DNA of 64,000 bases from Plantactinospora endophytica. GTDB taxonomy: Bacteria > Actinomycetota > Actinomycetes > Mycobacteriales > Micromonosporaceae. The DNA lies in the NCBI RefSeq assembly GCF_016862915.1, contig NZ_BONW01000005.1:310001-374000 (forward strand), given 5' to 3'. Shown in pieces: positions 42,486 to 54,493 of the stretch (within the stretch, counting starts at the first letter, position 1; every line of letters begins with the position of its first letter). The translations under genes and the position numbers were made by a program. The notes beneath the pieces are model-generated. The model searched no databases. It saw only the letters and a list, made by a program, of their open reading frames with translations, and was not told where the DNA came from.

Positions 42486-42827
42486 CTGGGTCGTCCAGTC
42501 AACCCCGGTCCGCGCCGGGCCGGTCCGGCCCCGAGCGAGTCAGGCGCACCCGGGCACAGGTCGGATCGGCTGGCGTTCGTGGTCCTGGCCGGTGCCCACG
42601 TCGCCGGGCAGGAGCGGATCGGGACTGACCGATCCGGGCAGGTCGAGGTAACGGTCGAGCGGCTGTCCTGCGGACGGCAACCGGGACAGCACGGTACGTC
42701 TTCCGGGTGAACACGGGTTGTTGCTGTCGGGACATGCTGCGGCAACAGGGGCGAAATGGTCATGCGGCAGCCTGGTTGACAGCTCGCCGGCGGAACGCGC
42801 GCCGGTCCGCCGACGGAGGGGACGGAC
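42486..42827. other. 342-bp divergent gap, promoter region of the ACT-domain gene
   Basis: No gene is seen. An inverted repeat TGTTGC (42719-42724) with GCAACA (42742-42747) around a 17-bp centre is a possible operator, and CCTGGTTGACAGC near 42771-42783 has a -35-like TTGACA. No matching -10 is clear. GGAGGGGACGG just before 42828 is the RBS of the next gene. Confidence 0.4.
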
Positions 42828-43778
42828 ATGTTGCTGAGGGTTCGGGTGACCCTGCCGGATCGACCCGGAACGCTCGGTCAGGTCGCCCGCACACTGGGCG
42901 TCGCAGGTGCCGACATCGTTCAGGTGGTGGTGTTGGAGCGGCTCGGCGGCCGGGCCGTGGACGACTTCACGGTGGTCTGGCCCGGCGCGTCCCGGGTCGA
43001 CCGGCTCTGTGCCGGGCTCGGCGCCATCCCCGGGGTACGGGTGAACGGCATGTGGCGGGCGATCGGCGCGCCGAACGGTGGGGGACAGGACGCCGAACTG
43101 CTCGCCCAGATCGCCGCGAACCCGGCCGACGGGCTGGCCACGCTTGTCGACGCGGTACCCGGGCTGCTGGCCGCCGACTGGGCCGCCGCTGCGGTCGTAC
43201 CGGCGGACTGGGCGGCCCGTACCGGGATGGGCGCGGGAACGGTCCGGGGCAGCGGCGCACCGGCGGTGGCGTACGCGAGCTGGCGGGCACCGAGCCCGCT
43301 CCAGCTTCCCGAGGTGACCCCGTTGCGGGCCCGGTCGCTGAACGGGCCGGCGGGCACCCACTACGCGGTCGCCCCGTTCGGCCGGGCCGGACTGGTGCTG
43401 ATGCTGGCCCGGGTGGACGGCGACGGGCTGAGTGCGGCCGGGTTCCACGTCACCGAGGTGGACCGGATCGCCCAACTGGTCCGGGCCGCCGCGACCATTC
43501 TCGGCGACCGGCTCGACCTGGTCAGTGCGCCTCCGGTGCCGCTCGATCCGGCGGCGGACGAACCGGCCCCGGTGACCTCACCGGTGGCGGTACCGGCCAC
43601 CACCGCCGCCACGGCGTCGACGTCCGGTCCGACGGCGGCGGCCCCGGCAACCGGCCCGGCCGGCGCGCCGGGGATGACCGTGGCGATGACCTCCGGAGCC
43701 GCCGTGGCTCCGGTACGTCCGTCGGCGCTCGGCCCGACGGCCGGGCGGCTGCCGGCGATCATGACCCGTCACGGCTGA
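42828..43778 (+). CDS. ACT-domain protein without acetyltransferase domain
   Basis: 316-residue soluble protein. An ACT domain opens it (LLRVRVTLPDRPGTLGQVAR, TLGVAGADIVQVVVLERLGG, RAVDDFTVVW), the amino-acid-sensing fold also present at the N-terminus of the next gene; the two share the layout D-R-P-G-x-L, then V-D-D-F. The middle part (about 95-230: AVPGLLAADWAAAAVVPADW, HYAVAPFGRAGLVLMLARVD) may be a degenerate GAF-like domain, and the last about 80 residues are Ala/Pro/Thr-rich and look disordered. No GNAT motif A is present. ATG 42828 has GGAGGGG upstream. It is 52 bp before the ACT-GNAT gene on the same strand, so a sensing partner or a paralogue that lost its enzyme domain is plausible. 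Ligand unknown. Confidence 0.7.
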   Translation: MLLRVRVTLPDRPGTLGQVARTLGVAGADIVQVVVLERLGGRAVDDFTVVWPGASRVDRLCAGLGAIPGVRVNGMWRAIGAPNGGGQDAELLAQIAANPADGLATLVDAVPGLLAADWAAAAVVPADWAARTGMGAGTVRGSGAPAVAYASWRAPSPLQLPEVTPLRARSLNGPAGTHYAVAPFGRAGLVLMLARVDGDGLSAAGFHVTEVDRIAQLVRAAATILGDRLDLVSAPPVPLDPAADEPAPVTSPVAVPATTAATASTSGPTAAAPATGPAGAPGMTVAMTSGAAVAPVRPSALGPTAGRLPAIMTRHG

Positions 43779-43830
43779 GCAACCGGCGGGTAACAGCGGA
43801 CGGGCAGGCTGGACCAGGGAAGGAGTTCAG

Positions 43831-44943
43831 ATGACACTGTGGCGGATCAGGGCGACGGTGGCCGACCGGCCGGGATTCCTCTCCGTGCTCACCGCGAGCC
43901 TGGCGCTGCGCGGGGTGAACATCCTCACCGTCCAGGTGCACACCACCGAGGCGGGGGCGGTCGACGACTTCCTGGTCGACGCGCCGGCCGAGTTGACCGC
44001 AACGGACCTGGTCGAGGCGGTGGAGCGCGGGCGTGGCCGGAACTGCTGGGTGGCCCGTAGCGAGGCGCAGGGGCTGGCCGACCAGCCGACCCGGGCGCTC
44101 GGCCTGGCCAGTCGGCTGGTGCGCGACCCGGACGCCCTCGGCGAGTCGCTGCGCAGCCTGCTCAACGCGGACGCGGTCACCTGGCGGCCGGTCGGCGCTC
44201 CGGACGGTGCCGGGCACGCCGAAAAGACGATGCGGCTGCCCGACCCGTCCGGCGGGTGCTTCGAGGTGTTCCGGACGGCCCCGACCTTCACCCCGGCCGA
44301 GTACGCCCGCGCCCAGGCGCTGGTCGACCTGGCCGGCGCGGTGGCCCGGCAGGCCGCCGACCGGGTGACCCTGGTGCTGCCGGACGGCGCCGAGCTGACC
44401 GTACGGCCGGCGGTGCCGCACGACCTGCCGCTGGTGGTGGCGATGCACGGGCGCTGTTCGGCGCGGAGCCTGCACCGGCGCTATCCGGCACGCGGCGGCG
44501 CCACGCCGGAGCGGCTCGGCCGGCTGCTCGCCCCGGCCCACGGGGTCACCCTGCTGGCGCTGGCCGCCGGCCCGGACGGTGAGCCCGAGCGGGTGGTGGC
44601 GATGGCGAACCTGGCCGCCGAGGGAGTGCTGGCCGAGTTCGCCCTGCTGGTCGAGGACGGCTGGCAGCGCCGTGGCCTGGGCAGCGCGCTGGTGCGCCGC
44701 CTGGTGGGGTACGCCACCCGGGCCGGCCACGCCGCGCTGCTCGCGCACACCGGAGCCGACAACGTGGGGATGCTGCGCATCCTGGACCGGCTGTACCGGC
44801 CGGGTGCGGTCGACCGGGACGGCAGCCTGCTGACCGTGACGGTGCCACTGGCCGATCGGCTGGCTGCCCCGGTTCCGCTGGCCGATCGGCAGGCCGCCCA
44901 GGCGTCCGGCCACGAGACTCCCGCCGCCGTCTTCGAGGCGTAG
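43831..44943 (+). CDS. ACT-GNAT protein acetyltransferase (AAPatA/MaKat-like)
   Basis: 370-residue fusion. The N-terminal ACT domain (about 1-70) reads TLWRIRATVADRPGFLSVLT and VNILTVQVHTTEAGAVDDFL. A linking helical region covers about 75-180. The GNAT domain (about 185-345) contains RPAVPHDLPLVVAMHGRCSA, LHRRYPARGG, and motif A as FALLVEDGWQRRGLGSALVR (Q/R-x-x-G-x-G/A), then AGHAALLAHTGADNVGMLRI. Micromonospora and Streptomyces proteins with the same order are lysine acetyltransferases switched by amino acids (Micau_1670 of M. aurantiaca responds to Cys and Arg and acetylates acetyl-CoA synthetase). This gene very likely codes for such an enzyme, but its ligand and targets are not shown by the sequence. 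It follows the ACT-only gene, and a clear terminator ends the unit. Confidence 0.85.
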   Translation: MTLWRIRATVADRPGFLSVLTASLALRGVNILTVQVHTTEAGAVDDFLVDAPAELTATDLVEAVERGRGRNCWVARSEAQGLADQPTRALGLASRLVRDPDALGESLRSLLNADAVTWRPVGAPDGAGHAEKTMRLPDPSGGCFEVFRTAPTFTPAEYARAQALVDLAGAVARQAADRVTLVLPDGAELTVRPAVPHDLPLVVAMHGRCSARSLHRRYPARGGATPERLGRLLAPAHGVTLLALAAGPDGEPERVVAMANLAAEGVLAEFALLVEDGWQRRGLGSALVRRLVGYATRAGHAALLAHTGADNVGMLRILDRLYRPGAVDRDGSLLTVTVPLADRLAAPVPLADRQAAQASGHETPAAVFEA

Positions 44944-45021
44944 CGGCGCGGCACAGACCCGGCGGTCCGGTCCTGGTTCGGGACCGGGCCCCGGAACCCG
45001 CCTGACTGGGGCGAGATGGGA

Positions 45022-45055
45022 GGGGTCCCTCCGGTAGGACGGCCGGAGGGGCCCC
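45022..45055 (+). terminator. Terminator after the ACT-GNAT gene
   Basis: GGGGTCCCTCCGG (45022-45034) pairs along all 13 positions, with one G-T wobble, with CCGGAGGGGCCCC (45043-45055); an 8-base loop separates them and TTT follows. This is the most canonical terminator in the window. Confidence 0.85.
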
Positions 45056-45149
45056 TTTCCCGTGCCGGTGCCGCCCGGTCGCCGATCCGGCCAGCCATCT
45101 GGTGGTCGGTCACCGGCCCGGCCATCGACCAGCAGTCCGGCGCCCGCTC

Positions 45150-45208
45150 AGCGAACCGGTGGCCGGCCGGCGGTCAGCGAACCGGCGGCCGGCCGATCGG
45201 CGGTCAGG
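45150..45208. repeat. Short tandem repeat at the end of the aldehyde dehydrogenase gene
   Basis: Two near-copies of a unit of about 27 bp, GTCAGCGAACCGGCGGCCGG and its preceding CTCAGCGAACCGGTGGCCGG, run up to the stop codon at 45204-45206. Confidence 0.6.
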
Positions 45209-46781
45209 TGGTCGGGTAGCTGTTGTAGTCCGGGAAGTTGCCGTACAGCCGGGGGGCGGCGGAGTTGACGGTGACCGCCTGCACCAGCAGGTCGCCGCCG
45301 ACGAAGGCACCCTTCCAGGAGGCGCCCCGGCCACCGAACGGCTCGTCCCGGTCGCCCCGGGAGCGGGGCTTGTTGATGCCCACCTTGAACGCCTGGAGGT
45401 CGACCGCGAGCTTGGCCGCCTCGTCCTCGTCGTCGCAGGCGAGGCTGGCCACCAGGGCGCCGTTGCTGGCGTTCATCGCGGCCAGCAGTTCGTCTTCGGT
45501 GTCCACCACCACGATGGTGTCGACCGGCCCGAACGGCTCGGTGTGCATCAGCCGGGACCGGCCGGGCGGGGCGAGCAGCACCGACGGGGCCACGTACGCC
45601 GAGGTGTCCTGCCCGTCGAGGAACGGTGCGCCGTCCAGCCGACCCCGGTAGAGCGGCACCGCGCCGCCCCGGACCGCCTCGTCCACCTTGCGGCGCAGTT
45701 CGTCGGCCTTGACGCCGCTGATCAGCGGGCCGAAGTCGAGTTCGGGCAGCGGGTCGCCCGAGGTCCAGCTCTCGTCCACGGCCAGCGGGTGCCCGAACCG
45801 GATCGAGCGGACCACCGGCAGGTACATGTCGAGGAACTGGTCGACCAGATCCCGCTGCACCACGAAGCGCGGGTACGCGGTACAGCGCTGCTTGCCGTAC
45901 TCGAAGCCCTTCCTGAGGTGCTTGGCGAGGTTGTCCCAGCCGGAGAAGTTCCAGATGCCCCAGGCGTTCAGCCCCTCCTGCTCGATCATGTGCCGCTTGT
46001 CGGTGTCGAGCAGTGCGGCGGCCACCTTGCCGCCGTTGGAGCGCCCGCCGACGAAGGCCACCGCGCCGATCTCGGGCGCCCGGACCAGCACCTCGGAGAG
46101 TTCCTCGCCGCTGCCGCTGAGCAGGGTGGCCGGCAGTCCGGCCCGGCGCATCAGCGCGTGCGCGACGGTGAGGCAGACGGCTCCGCCCTGGGACGGGGTC
46201 TTGGCGATCACCGCGTTGCCGGCGAGCAACTGCACCAGTTCGGCGTGCACCAGCACGCTCATCGGGTAGTTCCAGCTCGCGATGTTGCTGACCGGGCCGG
46301 GGAGTGGTCCCCGGCCGTCGGCCAACATCCGGTCGATCTCCTCGACGTACCACCGGACGCCGTCCAGGGCCCGGTCGACGTCCGCGCAGGCCAGTCGCCA
46401 CGGCTTGCCGATCTCCCAGACCAGCAGTAGGGCCAGCAGGTCGCGGTGCACGGTCAGTTCGTCGAGGGCGTCGACGACCCGGGCCTTGCGGTCGGCCAGC
46501 GGGGTGTCGGCCCAGTCCCGGTGCTCGGCGAGGGCGCTGGCGACCGCGGCGCGGGCCGCGTCCGCGTCCAGCCGGGGCAGGTTGACCAGTACGGTGTTGT
46601 CGACCGGGGTACGCACCGGAGTGGGCGTACCGGCCGACTGCCAGGCACCCTGCACCAGGTTGCGCAGTGTGACGGTGCTGTCGGGGCGGCTGGCGTCGAG
46701 GTCGAAGGCTTCGGGAACGGCGTCCACCGCGCGGGTCAGGATCTCCCGCCAGGCGGTGCCGTCGGCAAGGCGCAGTGCCAT
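45204..46781 (-). CDS. Aldehyde dehydrogenase family protein
   Basis: 525-residue NAD(P)-dependent aldehyde dehydrogenase. The catalytic Cys300 lies in YGKQRCTAYPR and the general-base Glu269 in MIEQEGLNAWGIW; the cofactor region has SNIASWNYPMSVLVHAELVQ and KTPSQGGAVCLT, with a GSGEELSEVL loop. The C-terminal part ends EPFGGRGASWKGAFVGGDLL and VNSAAPRLYGNFPDYNSYPTT. The catalytic Cys sits in the sequence QRCTAYPR in place of the more common Q-x-C, so this belongs to a less common ALDH branch and the substrate is not clear; it is not a plain betaine, succinate-semialdehyde or P5C dehydrogenase by sight. ATG 46781 is used. It stands alone, divergent from the cellulase gene. Confidence 0.82.
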   Translation of the reverse strand: MALRLADGTAWREILTRAVDAVPEAFDLDASRPDSTVTLRNLVQGAWQSAGTPTPVRTPVDNTVLVNLPRLDADAARAAVASALAEHRDWADTPLADRKARVVDALDELTVHRDLLALLLVWEIGKPWRLACADVDRALDGVRWYVEEIDRMLADGRGPLPGPVSNIASWNYPMSVLVHAELVQLLAGNAVIAKTPSQGGAVCLTVAHALMRRAGLPATLLSGSGEELSEVLVRAPEIGAVAFVGGRSNGGKVAAALLDTDKRHMIEQEGLNAWGIWNFSGWDNLAKHLRKGFEYGKQRCTAYPRFVVQRDLVDQFLDMYLPVVRSIRFGHPLAVDESWTSGDPLPELDFGPLISGVKADELRRKVDEAVRGGAVPLYRGRLDGAPFLDGQDTSAYVAPSVLLAPPGRSRLMHTEPFGPVDTIVVVDTEDELLAAMNASNGALVASLACDDEDEAAKLAVDLQAFKVGINKPRSRGDRDEPFGGRGASWKGAFVGGDLLVQAVTVNSAAPRLYGNFPDYNSYPTT

Positions 46782-47063
46782 CGCTGTCTCCTCGTGGTCT
46801 GCTGCCGGGGTGAGGCGTCGGCGTCGACGGCTCTTTCCCGGTCGGAACGAACAGCGTGCGGCGGCGTCGATGGCACCGCTGATCAGGGCTTATGTCTTCC
46901 CGATCTGGGCGTACTGTCTCCCGGGCCGCGTGGCGGCGGCAACCGTATGCTCGTATCCCAGGACGTGTGTTCCGCCTGGTGGCCCCGGTTTGTCGGCTGC
47001 TGACTCGCGGCTCAGCTCTGTGAGCTGGGGAAACGCCAACACCTGATTGACGTGACTGGATGA

Positions 47064-50399
<3,336 letters not shown>

Positions 50400-50422
50400 T
50401 CCGTCCCTCGGCCGGTCCCGCC

Positions 50423-50462
50423 GGGGCCGTCGGGCAGTTCCAGCAGGCTGCCCGACGGCCCC
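50423..50462 (+). terminator. Terminator after the GH9 cellulase gene
   Basis: GGGGCCGTCGGGCAG (50423-50437) and CTGCCCGACGGCCCC (50448-50462) form a perfect 15-bp stem with a 10-base loop, 23 bp after the stop. Confidence 0.85.
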
Positions 50463-50469
50463 GGTCCGC

Positions 50470-50571
50470 GCCCGGCCGTCATCCGTGCCCGGCCGCTACC
50501 ACTGTCCGGCCGTCACCAGTGTCGGGCTGTCACCCGCGCCCGGCGGTCACCGGTGTCCGGCCGTCACCCGT
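50470..50571. repeat. Six tandem 17-bp degenerate repeats
   Basis: Units start at 50470, 50487, 50504, 50521, 50538 and 50555 (type GTCCGGCCGTCACCCGT). The last copy contains the stop codon of the SUKH gene (50564-50566), so the array grows from that gene's 3' end. Confidence 0.8.
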
Positions 50572-51241
50572 GCAGTGGCTCCCGGGCCTTGGTGGTCGCC
50601 TCGTCGAGCCAGTCCAGATACCAGCGGGCGAAGCCGATCCGCTCGCCATGCCCACCGGCCAGCGGGCTGAAGCCGTCGTCGTCGACGGTGTCGTCGGCCC
50701 ACATGGTGCCGCGCTCCGGGCCGCTGACCACCAGCAGGTGCCGGTACGCACAGCCGAGGTGGCTCAGGTAGACGGTGCCGACGCTGTGCTTCGGGTCGTA
50801 CGCCACCTTGTCGTGCAGCTCCCAGTAGGCATCCTCGGCCGCGTTGAACTCCTCGACCGTGGCGAACTCCTCCTCGTCCGGCGGCTCCGGCAGCTCGGCG
50901 GCCGGGTTGAACGGGCCGGTGTGCGGGAACGGCTCGGCGAGGGTGTCCAGCCCGGTCAGGTCGGCGCCGTCACCCTCCCACCGCCAGCGGCCGTCCACCA
51001 CGCGCAGCGGAAAGAGTCCGTAGAACGGCCCCGCCCCGCCCCGGCCCACCTCCAGCAGGAAGCCGCGGTAGTCCTCCGGCAGCCGTACGCCGAGCTGCTC
51101 CTCCACCTCGGTCAGCTCGGCCGGAGTCAGTGGTGGTTCGAGTTGCCACGCGTGGGCGTTGGCGCCGAAGACCTTGCCGTCGGGGGTGCGGGAGAGTGCG
51201 GCCACCCGGTCGCGTACCCCGGACCAGTCGATGTTCGTCAC
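50564..51241 (-). CDS. SUKH (SMI1/KNR4) family protein
   Basis: 225-residue protein of the SMI1/KNR4 (SUKH) superfamily, many of which are immunity proteins for secreted polymorphic toxins, though others are stand-alone. The family core is LTPAELTEVEEQLGVRLPED with YRGFLLEVGRGGAGPFYGLF, then YLSHLGCAYRHLLVVSGPER and GTMWADDTVDDDG. GTG 51241 is the start; longer frames add residues without similarity. It is the third gene of a minus-strand group after a TPR protein and a membrane L7/L12-CTD-like protein. No toxin gene is in the window, so an immunity role is a possibility and not a claim. Confidence 0.8.
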   Translation of the reverse strand: MTNIDWSGVRDRVAALSRTPDGKVFGANAHAWQLEPPLTPAELTEVEEQLGVRLPEDYRGFLLEVGRGGAGPFYGLFPLRVVDGRWRWEGDGADLTGLDTLAEPFPHTGPFNPAAELPEPPDEEEFATVEEFNAAEDAYWELHDKVAYDPKHSVGTVYLSHLGCAYRHLLVVSGPERGTMWADDTVDDDGFSPLAGGHGERIGFARWYLDWLDEATTKAREPLHG

Positions 51242-51299
51242 GGGCCGGACCCTATCGGGCCGGTCCGACGGTCCGTGCGCGGTGACCGGGCCGAGCGGG

Positions 51300-51605
51300 T
51301 CAGAGCCCGCGCTGCTCCGCGAGCCGGTCGACCGCCTGCTTCGCCGCCAGCAGGCCATCGCCGGTCGCCTGCCGGTACGCCTTGACGGCCGCGACCTTCC
51401 GACCCTGCTCCAGGTGCGCCAGTATCTGCGGCAACGCCGGCTCGGAATCCGTCAGGCCGAGATGATCCAGCACGAGATCGAGCTTGCGTTCGACCCGCCG
51501 GATCCGGGCGGTGGACTCCCGGTGGCGTTGGGTGGCCGAGGCCGACTCGACCGTCAGCAGCACGAGCAGCAGGAGAACGACGACAGGGGCGACCCAAATG
51601 TCCAT
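51300..51605 (-). CDS. Membrane-anchored protein with ribosomal L7/L12 C-terminal-like domain
   Basis: 101-residue protein. Residues about 4-20 (WVAPVVVLLLLVLLTVESAS) form a membrane helix at the N-terminus; a basic coiled-coil-like stretch follows (HRESTARIRRVERKLDLVLD), and the C-terminus GRKVAAVKAYRQATGDGLLA-AKQAVDRLAEQ resembles the L7/L12 C-terminal domain (K-x-A-x-I/V-K-x-x-R-x-x-T-G-x-G-L-x-x-A-K). In ribosomes that domain contacts translation factors; a membrane-tethered copy has no established role. ATG 51605 lies 22 bp after the TPR gene stop on the same strand. Small proteins of this kind occur in other actinomycetes, annotated as ribosomal L7/L12-like. Confidence 0.75.
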   Translation of the reverse strand: MDIWVAPVVVLLLLVLLTVESASATQRHRESTARIRRVERKLDLVLDHLGLTDSEPALPQILAHLEQGRKVAAVKAYRQATGDGLLAAKQAVDRLAEQRGL

Positions 51606-51627
51606 AACGGGACATTCAACCAGGAGG

Positions 51628-52341
51628 TCAGGCCGGGTCCCGGCGGCTCGCCGCGAGGTTGGCGAGCGCGGCGACGGTGTGCGGATGCTCGTCGCCCAGG
51701 GCGTGCCGCAGCCCGTCGACCGCCTCCTCGTGCAGCCGCCGGGCCAGCGCGCGGTCACCTCGGGCGTCGGCGATCACGCCGAGGTTGTCCACCGCGACAA
51801 GCGTGTCGGGATCACCCGCACCGCGTACCTCCCTTGACAGCCGGACCGCCTCGTCGGCCAGCGCGTACGCGGCGTCGACCTCGCCGAGCCGGAACAGGCA
51901 CTGCGCCAGGTTGTCCATCGAGGTGAGCGTCTCCGGATGAGTCGTGCCGCGCAGTCGCCGGGCGGCGGCCAGTTCCCGTTCGTGCAGCTCGCGGGCCCGG
52001 GCCAGCTCGCCGGTGGCCTGGAGCACCAGGGCGAGGTTGTTGACCGCGTACCAGGTCATCGGGTGGTCGTCGCCGAGCACCCGGCCGGAGAGTTCGACCA
52101 CCCGTTCGCCCAGCTCGCGGGCTGCGGCCAGCTCGCCGAGCGCCCGGCGTAGGTCGACCAGGTTGCTGAGCAGCGCGATCGACTGCGGGTTCTCGTCGCC
52201 CCACTGCCGGCGGGCGAGCGCGACCGCGTCGTCCAGCGCCTCGGCGGCGGCGGTGAGCTGGCCCCGGGCCACGAGCGCACCGGCCCGCCGGCCGCGCCGG
52301 TGCACCCGGATCATGGTGGTCCAGTCCTGTAACCCCGCCAC
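51628..52341 (-). CDS. Tetratricopeptide (TPR_10/12, kinesin-light-chain-like) repeat protein
   Basis: 237-residue cytoplasmic repeat protein with about five TPR units of 42 residues: LDDAVALARRQWGDENPQSI, GERVVELSGRVLGDDHPMTW, HERELAAARRLRGTTHPETL, ADEAVRLSREVRGAGDPDTL and HEEAVDGLRHALGDEHPHTV. The G-x-x-H-P turn at the end of each unit is typical of kinesin-light-chain-like TPRs found in actinomycete signalling proteins. GTG 52341 is chosen because GGAGG lies seven bases upstream. It seems to be the first gene of a unit with the L7/L12-like and SUKH genes, for which it would be a protein-binding scaffold. Partner unknown. Confidence 0.82.
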   Translation of the reverse strand: MAGLQDWTTMIRVHRRGRRAGALVARGQLTAAAEALDDAVALARRQWGDENPQSIALLSNLVDLRRALGELAAARELGERVVELSGRVLGDDHPMTWYAVNNLALVLQATGELARARELHERELAAARRLRGTTHPETLTSMDNLAQCLFRLGEVDAAYALADEAVRLSREVRGAGDPDTLVAVDNLGVIADARGDRALARRLHEEAVDGLRHALGDEHPHTVAALANLAASRRDPA

Positions 52342-52430
52342 GGCCCACCTCCGGCCTCCGGGCAATCGACGCGGATAACTCTACGCGTATCCTCCGCCCC
52401 GATGGGGCGGACTCAGGTCCGATGTGGACG

Positions 52431-52473
52431 GCGTCGCCGCCGGTACCCGGGTTCCGGGCACCGGCGGCGACGC
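52431..52473 (-). terminator. Terminator of the GH3 gene
   Basis: GCGTCGCCGCCGGT (52431-52444) and ACCGGCGGCGACGC (52460-52473) form a perfect 14-bp stem with a 15-base loop, 13 bp after the stop of the minus-strand beta-glucosidase gene. Confidence 0.8.
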
Positions 52474-52486
52474 GTCGGTCAGCGTC

Positions 52487-54493
52487 TCAGCGGGTACGCA
52501 GCCCGTACCCGTACGGGAAGAGCGGGCGGTAGTTCCGGTCACCGACGTTGATCGGCACCTGCGCCTCGCTGGCCGGCCAGCTCACCGAGAGCTTGCCGGT
52601 GAACGGGCGCTTGCCGAACAGCACGTCGGCGACGCCGGCTCCCTCGCTGCCGGGCAGCCAGGAGGCGACCAGCGCGTCCATCTGACCGAGCTGGTCGGTG
52701 AGCACCTGCGGCCGGCCGGAGACGACGAGTACGACGCAGGTGTCGATCGCGCCGCAGACCTTGTCGACGACGGCCTTGTCGCCGGGCTGGAGGGAGAGCG
52801 ACTTCTCCTCCTGCTGCGGCGTGGTGCACCAGCCGCACTCCGGCCCGCCGACGTCACCGAACCCCTCGGTGTACGGCGTCTCGCCGACCACCACAACGGC
52901 GACGTCCGAGCCGGCGGTCGGGGCGGACCCGTCCGCGCTGAAGGTGACCTGCGCGCGCGGCGCCACCTCGCGGATGCCTTCCAGGATGGTGGTGCCGGGG
53001 ATGATGTCGCCGGAGGCGCCCTGCCAGGTGATGGTCCAGCCGCCGGCCTGGTTGCCGATGTCGTCGGCGTTACGGCCGGCGACGTAGATCTTGGCATCCT
53101 TGCGCAGCGGCAGTGCCCGGTCGCTGTTCTTCAGCAGTACCTGCGACTCGGCGACCGCACGCCGGGCCAGTGCCCGGTGCTCGGGGCTGCCGACCTCGTC
53201 GACGTCGTCGGCGGAGGCGTACGGGCGCTCGAAGAGGCCGATCTCGAACTTGGCCCGGAGGATCCGGCGTACCGCGTCGTCGATCCGGGCCTGGCTGACC
53301 CGGCCGGCCCGCACCTCGGCGAGCAGCAGGTCGATGAACTGCTTGGCGTTGTTCGGCACCATGAACATGTCGATGCCGGCGTTCACCGAGGTCCGTACCT
53401 TGTACGCGGTCAGCCCGGCCACGGTCGGCTCGTTCGGGTCGGGGATCTGGTGGATGCCCTCCCAGTCGGAGACGACGAAGCCCTTGAACCGCTGCGCGCC
53501 CTTGAGTACGTCGGTGAGCAGTTCCTTGTGCGCGTGCATCTTGAGCGGGTTGCCGACGCCGTCCTCGATCCAGTCCACGCTGGAGAACGACGGCATCACG
53601 CTGTCGACGTCGTGCCGGCGCAGCGCGGTCCAGAACGGTGCGAGGTTGGTCCGGGCGAAGTCCGCCCGGCTGGTCACCGTGACGCCCTGGTCGATGACGT
53701 ACCGCTGGGAGCCGGGCGGCAGGCTCTCGTTGGCGTCGGCGGCGGCCTGGTCGTACTCGGTGTCGCCGTCACCGGCGTAGTGCTTGACGGTGGCGAGCAC
53801 CCCGGCGTCGCGCAGTCCGTCGACGTAGCTGGTCATCTCGCTGACCAGCGCCGGCTCCTCGCTGAACGCCTCGTAGGCCCGACCCCAGCGCTCGTCGCGG
53901 GAGACGCAGAGGCAGGGGGCGAAGTTCCACGGTATGCCGGTGGCCTTCACCTCCTCGCCGGTGGCCTTGCCGATCTGCCGGACGAGTTCCGGGTTGCGGG
54001 TGGCGCCGAGGCCGATGTTGTGCGGAAAGACCGTGGCACCGTAGACGTTGGAGTGCCCGTGCACGGCGTCGACGCCGTAGATGATCGGGATGCCCAGCCG
54101 GGTGCTCAACGCCTGCCGCTGGAAGTTGTTGATCATCGACACCCAGGCTTCCGGGGTGTTCGGGGTCGGGATCGAGCCGCCGCCGGAGAGCAGCGAGCCG
54201 AGGCCCCACTGGGCGACCAGCGTCGGGTCGGCGTCCACCGCCAGCCGCTCGGCCTGGGCCATCTGGCCGACCTTCTCTTCCAGGGTCATCCGGCCGAGCA
54301 GGTCGGCGACCCGTCGGTCGATCGGCAGCCTGGCGTTGCGGTAGTCGGCGTTGCCGCCGTGCCGGGCGGTGCCGGAGTCGGCGGCGGTGGTGTCCGGGGC
54401 CGCCGCCGCGCTGCCGGCGGGCAGCAGCGAGACGACCAGTAGCCCGGTGAGCAGCGTTATCAGTGGTGTTCGGGATCGCGAGTGCGGACGCAT
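52487..54493 (-). CDS. Secreted glycoside hydrolase family 3 beta-glucosidase/exo-beta-glucanase
   Basis: 668-residue exported GH3 enzyme. A signal peptide (RTPLITLLTGLLVVSLLPAG, ending near SAAAAPDT) precedes the TIM-barrel domain, which holds LGRMTLEEKVGQMAQAERLA, IPIIYGVDAVHGHSNVYGAT, LATVKHYAGDG and the nucleophile Asp343 in FVVSDWEG. The alpha/beta sandwich follows (about 420-668) with ESQVLLKNSDRALPLRKDAK and the conserved ending DRNYRPLFPYGYGL. This layout is that of ExoP and plant-type exo-1,3/1,4-beta-glucanases, which trim glucose from oligo- or polysaccharide ends outside the cell. ATG 54493 has GGAGG six bases upstream. The LacI-type palindrome AGAGCGCTCT upstream ties it to the CebR regulon. 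It ends in a clear terminator. Confidence 0.92.
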   Translation of the reverse strand: MRPHSRSRTPLITLLTGLLVVSLLPAGSAAAAPDTTAADSGTARHGGNADYRNARLPIDRRVADLLGRMTLEEKVGQMAQAERLAVDADPTLVAQWGLGSLLSGGGSIPTPNTPEAWVSMINNFQRQALSTRLGIPIIYGVDAVHGHSNVYGATVFPHNIGLGATRNPELVRQIGKATGEEVKATGIPWNFAPCLCVSRDERWGRAYEAFSEEPALVSEMTSYVDGLRDAGVLATVKHYAGDGDTEYDQAAADANESLPPGSQRYVIDQGVTVTSRADFARTNLAPFWTALRRHDVDSVMPSFSSVDWIEDGVGNPLKMHAHKELLTDVLKGAQRFKGFVVSDWEGIHQIPDPNEPTVAGLTAYKVRTSVNAGIDMFMVPNNAKQFIDLLLAEVRAGRVSQARIDDAVRRILRAKFEIGLFERPYASADDVDEVGSPEHRALARRAVAESQVLLKNSDRALPLRKDAKIYVAGRNADDIGNQAGGWTITWQGASGDIIPGTTILEGIREVAPRAQVTFSADGSAPTAGSDVAVVVVGETPYTEGFGDVGGPECGWCTTPQQEEKSLSLQPGDKAVVDKVCGAIDTCVVLVVSGRPQVLTDQLGQMDALVASWLPGSEGAGVADVLFGKRPFTGKLSVSWPASEAQVPINVGDRNYRPLFPYGYGLRTR

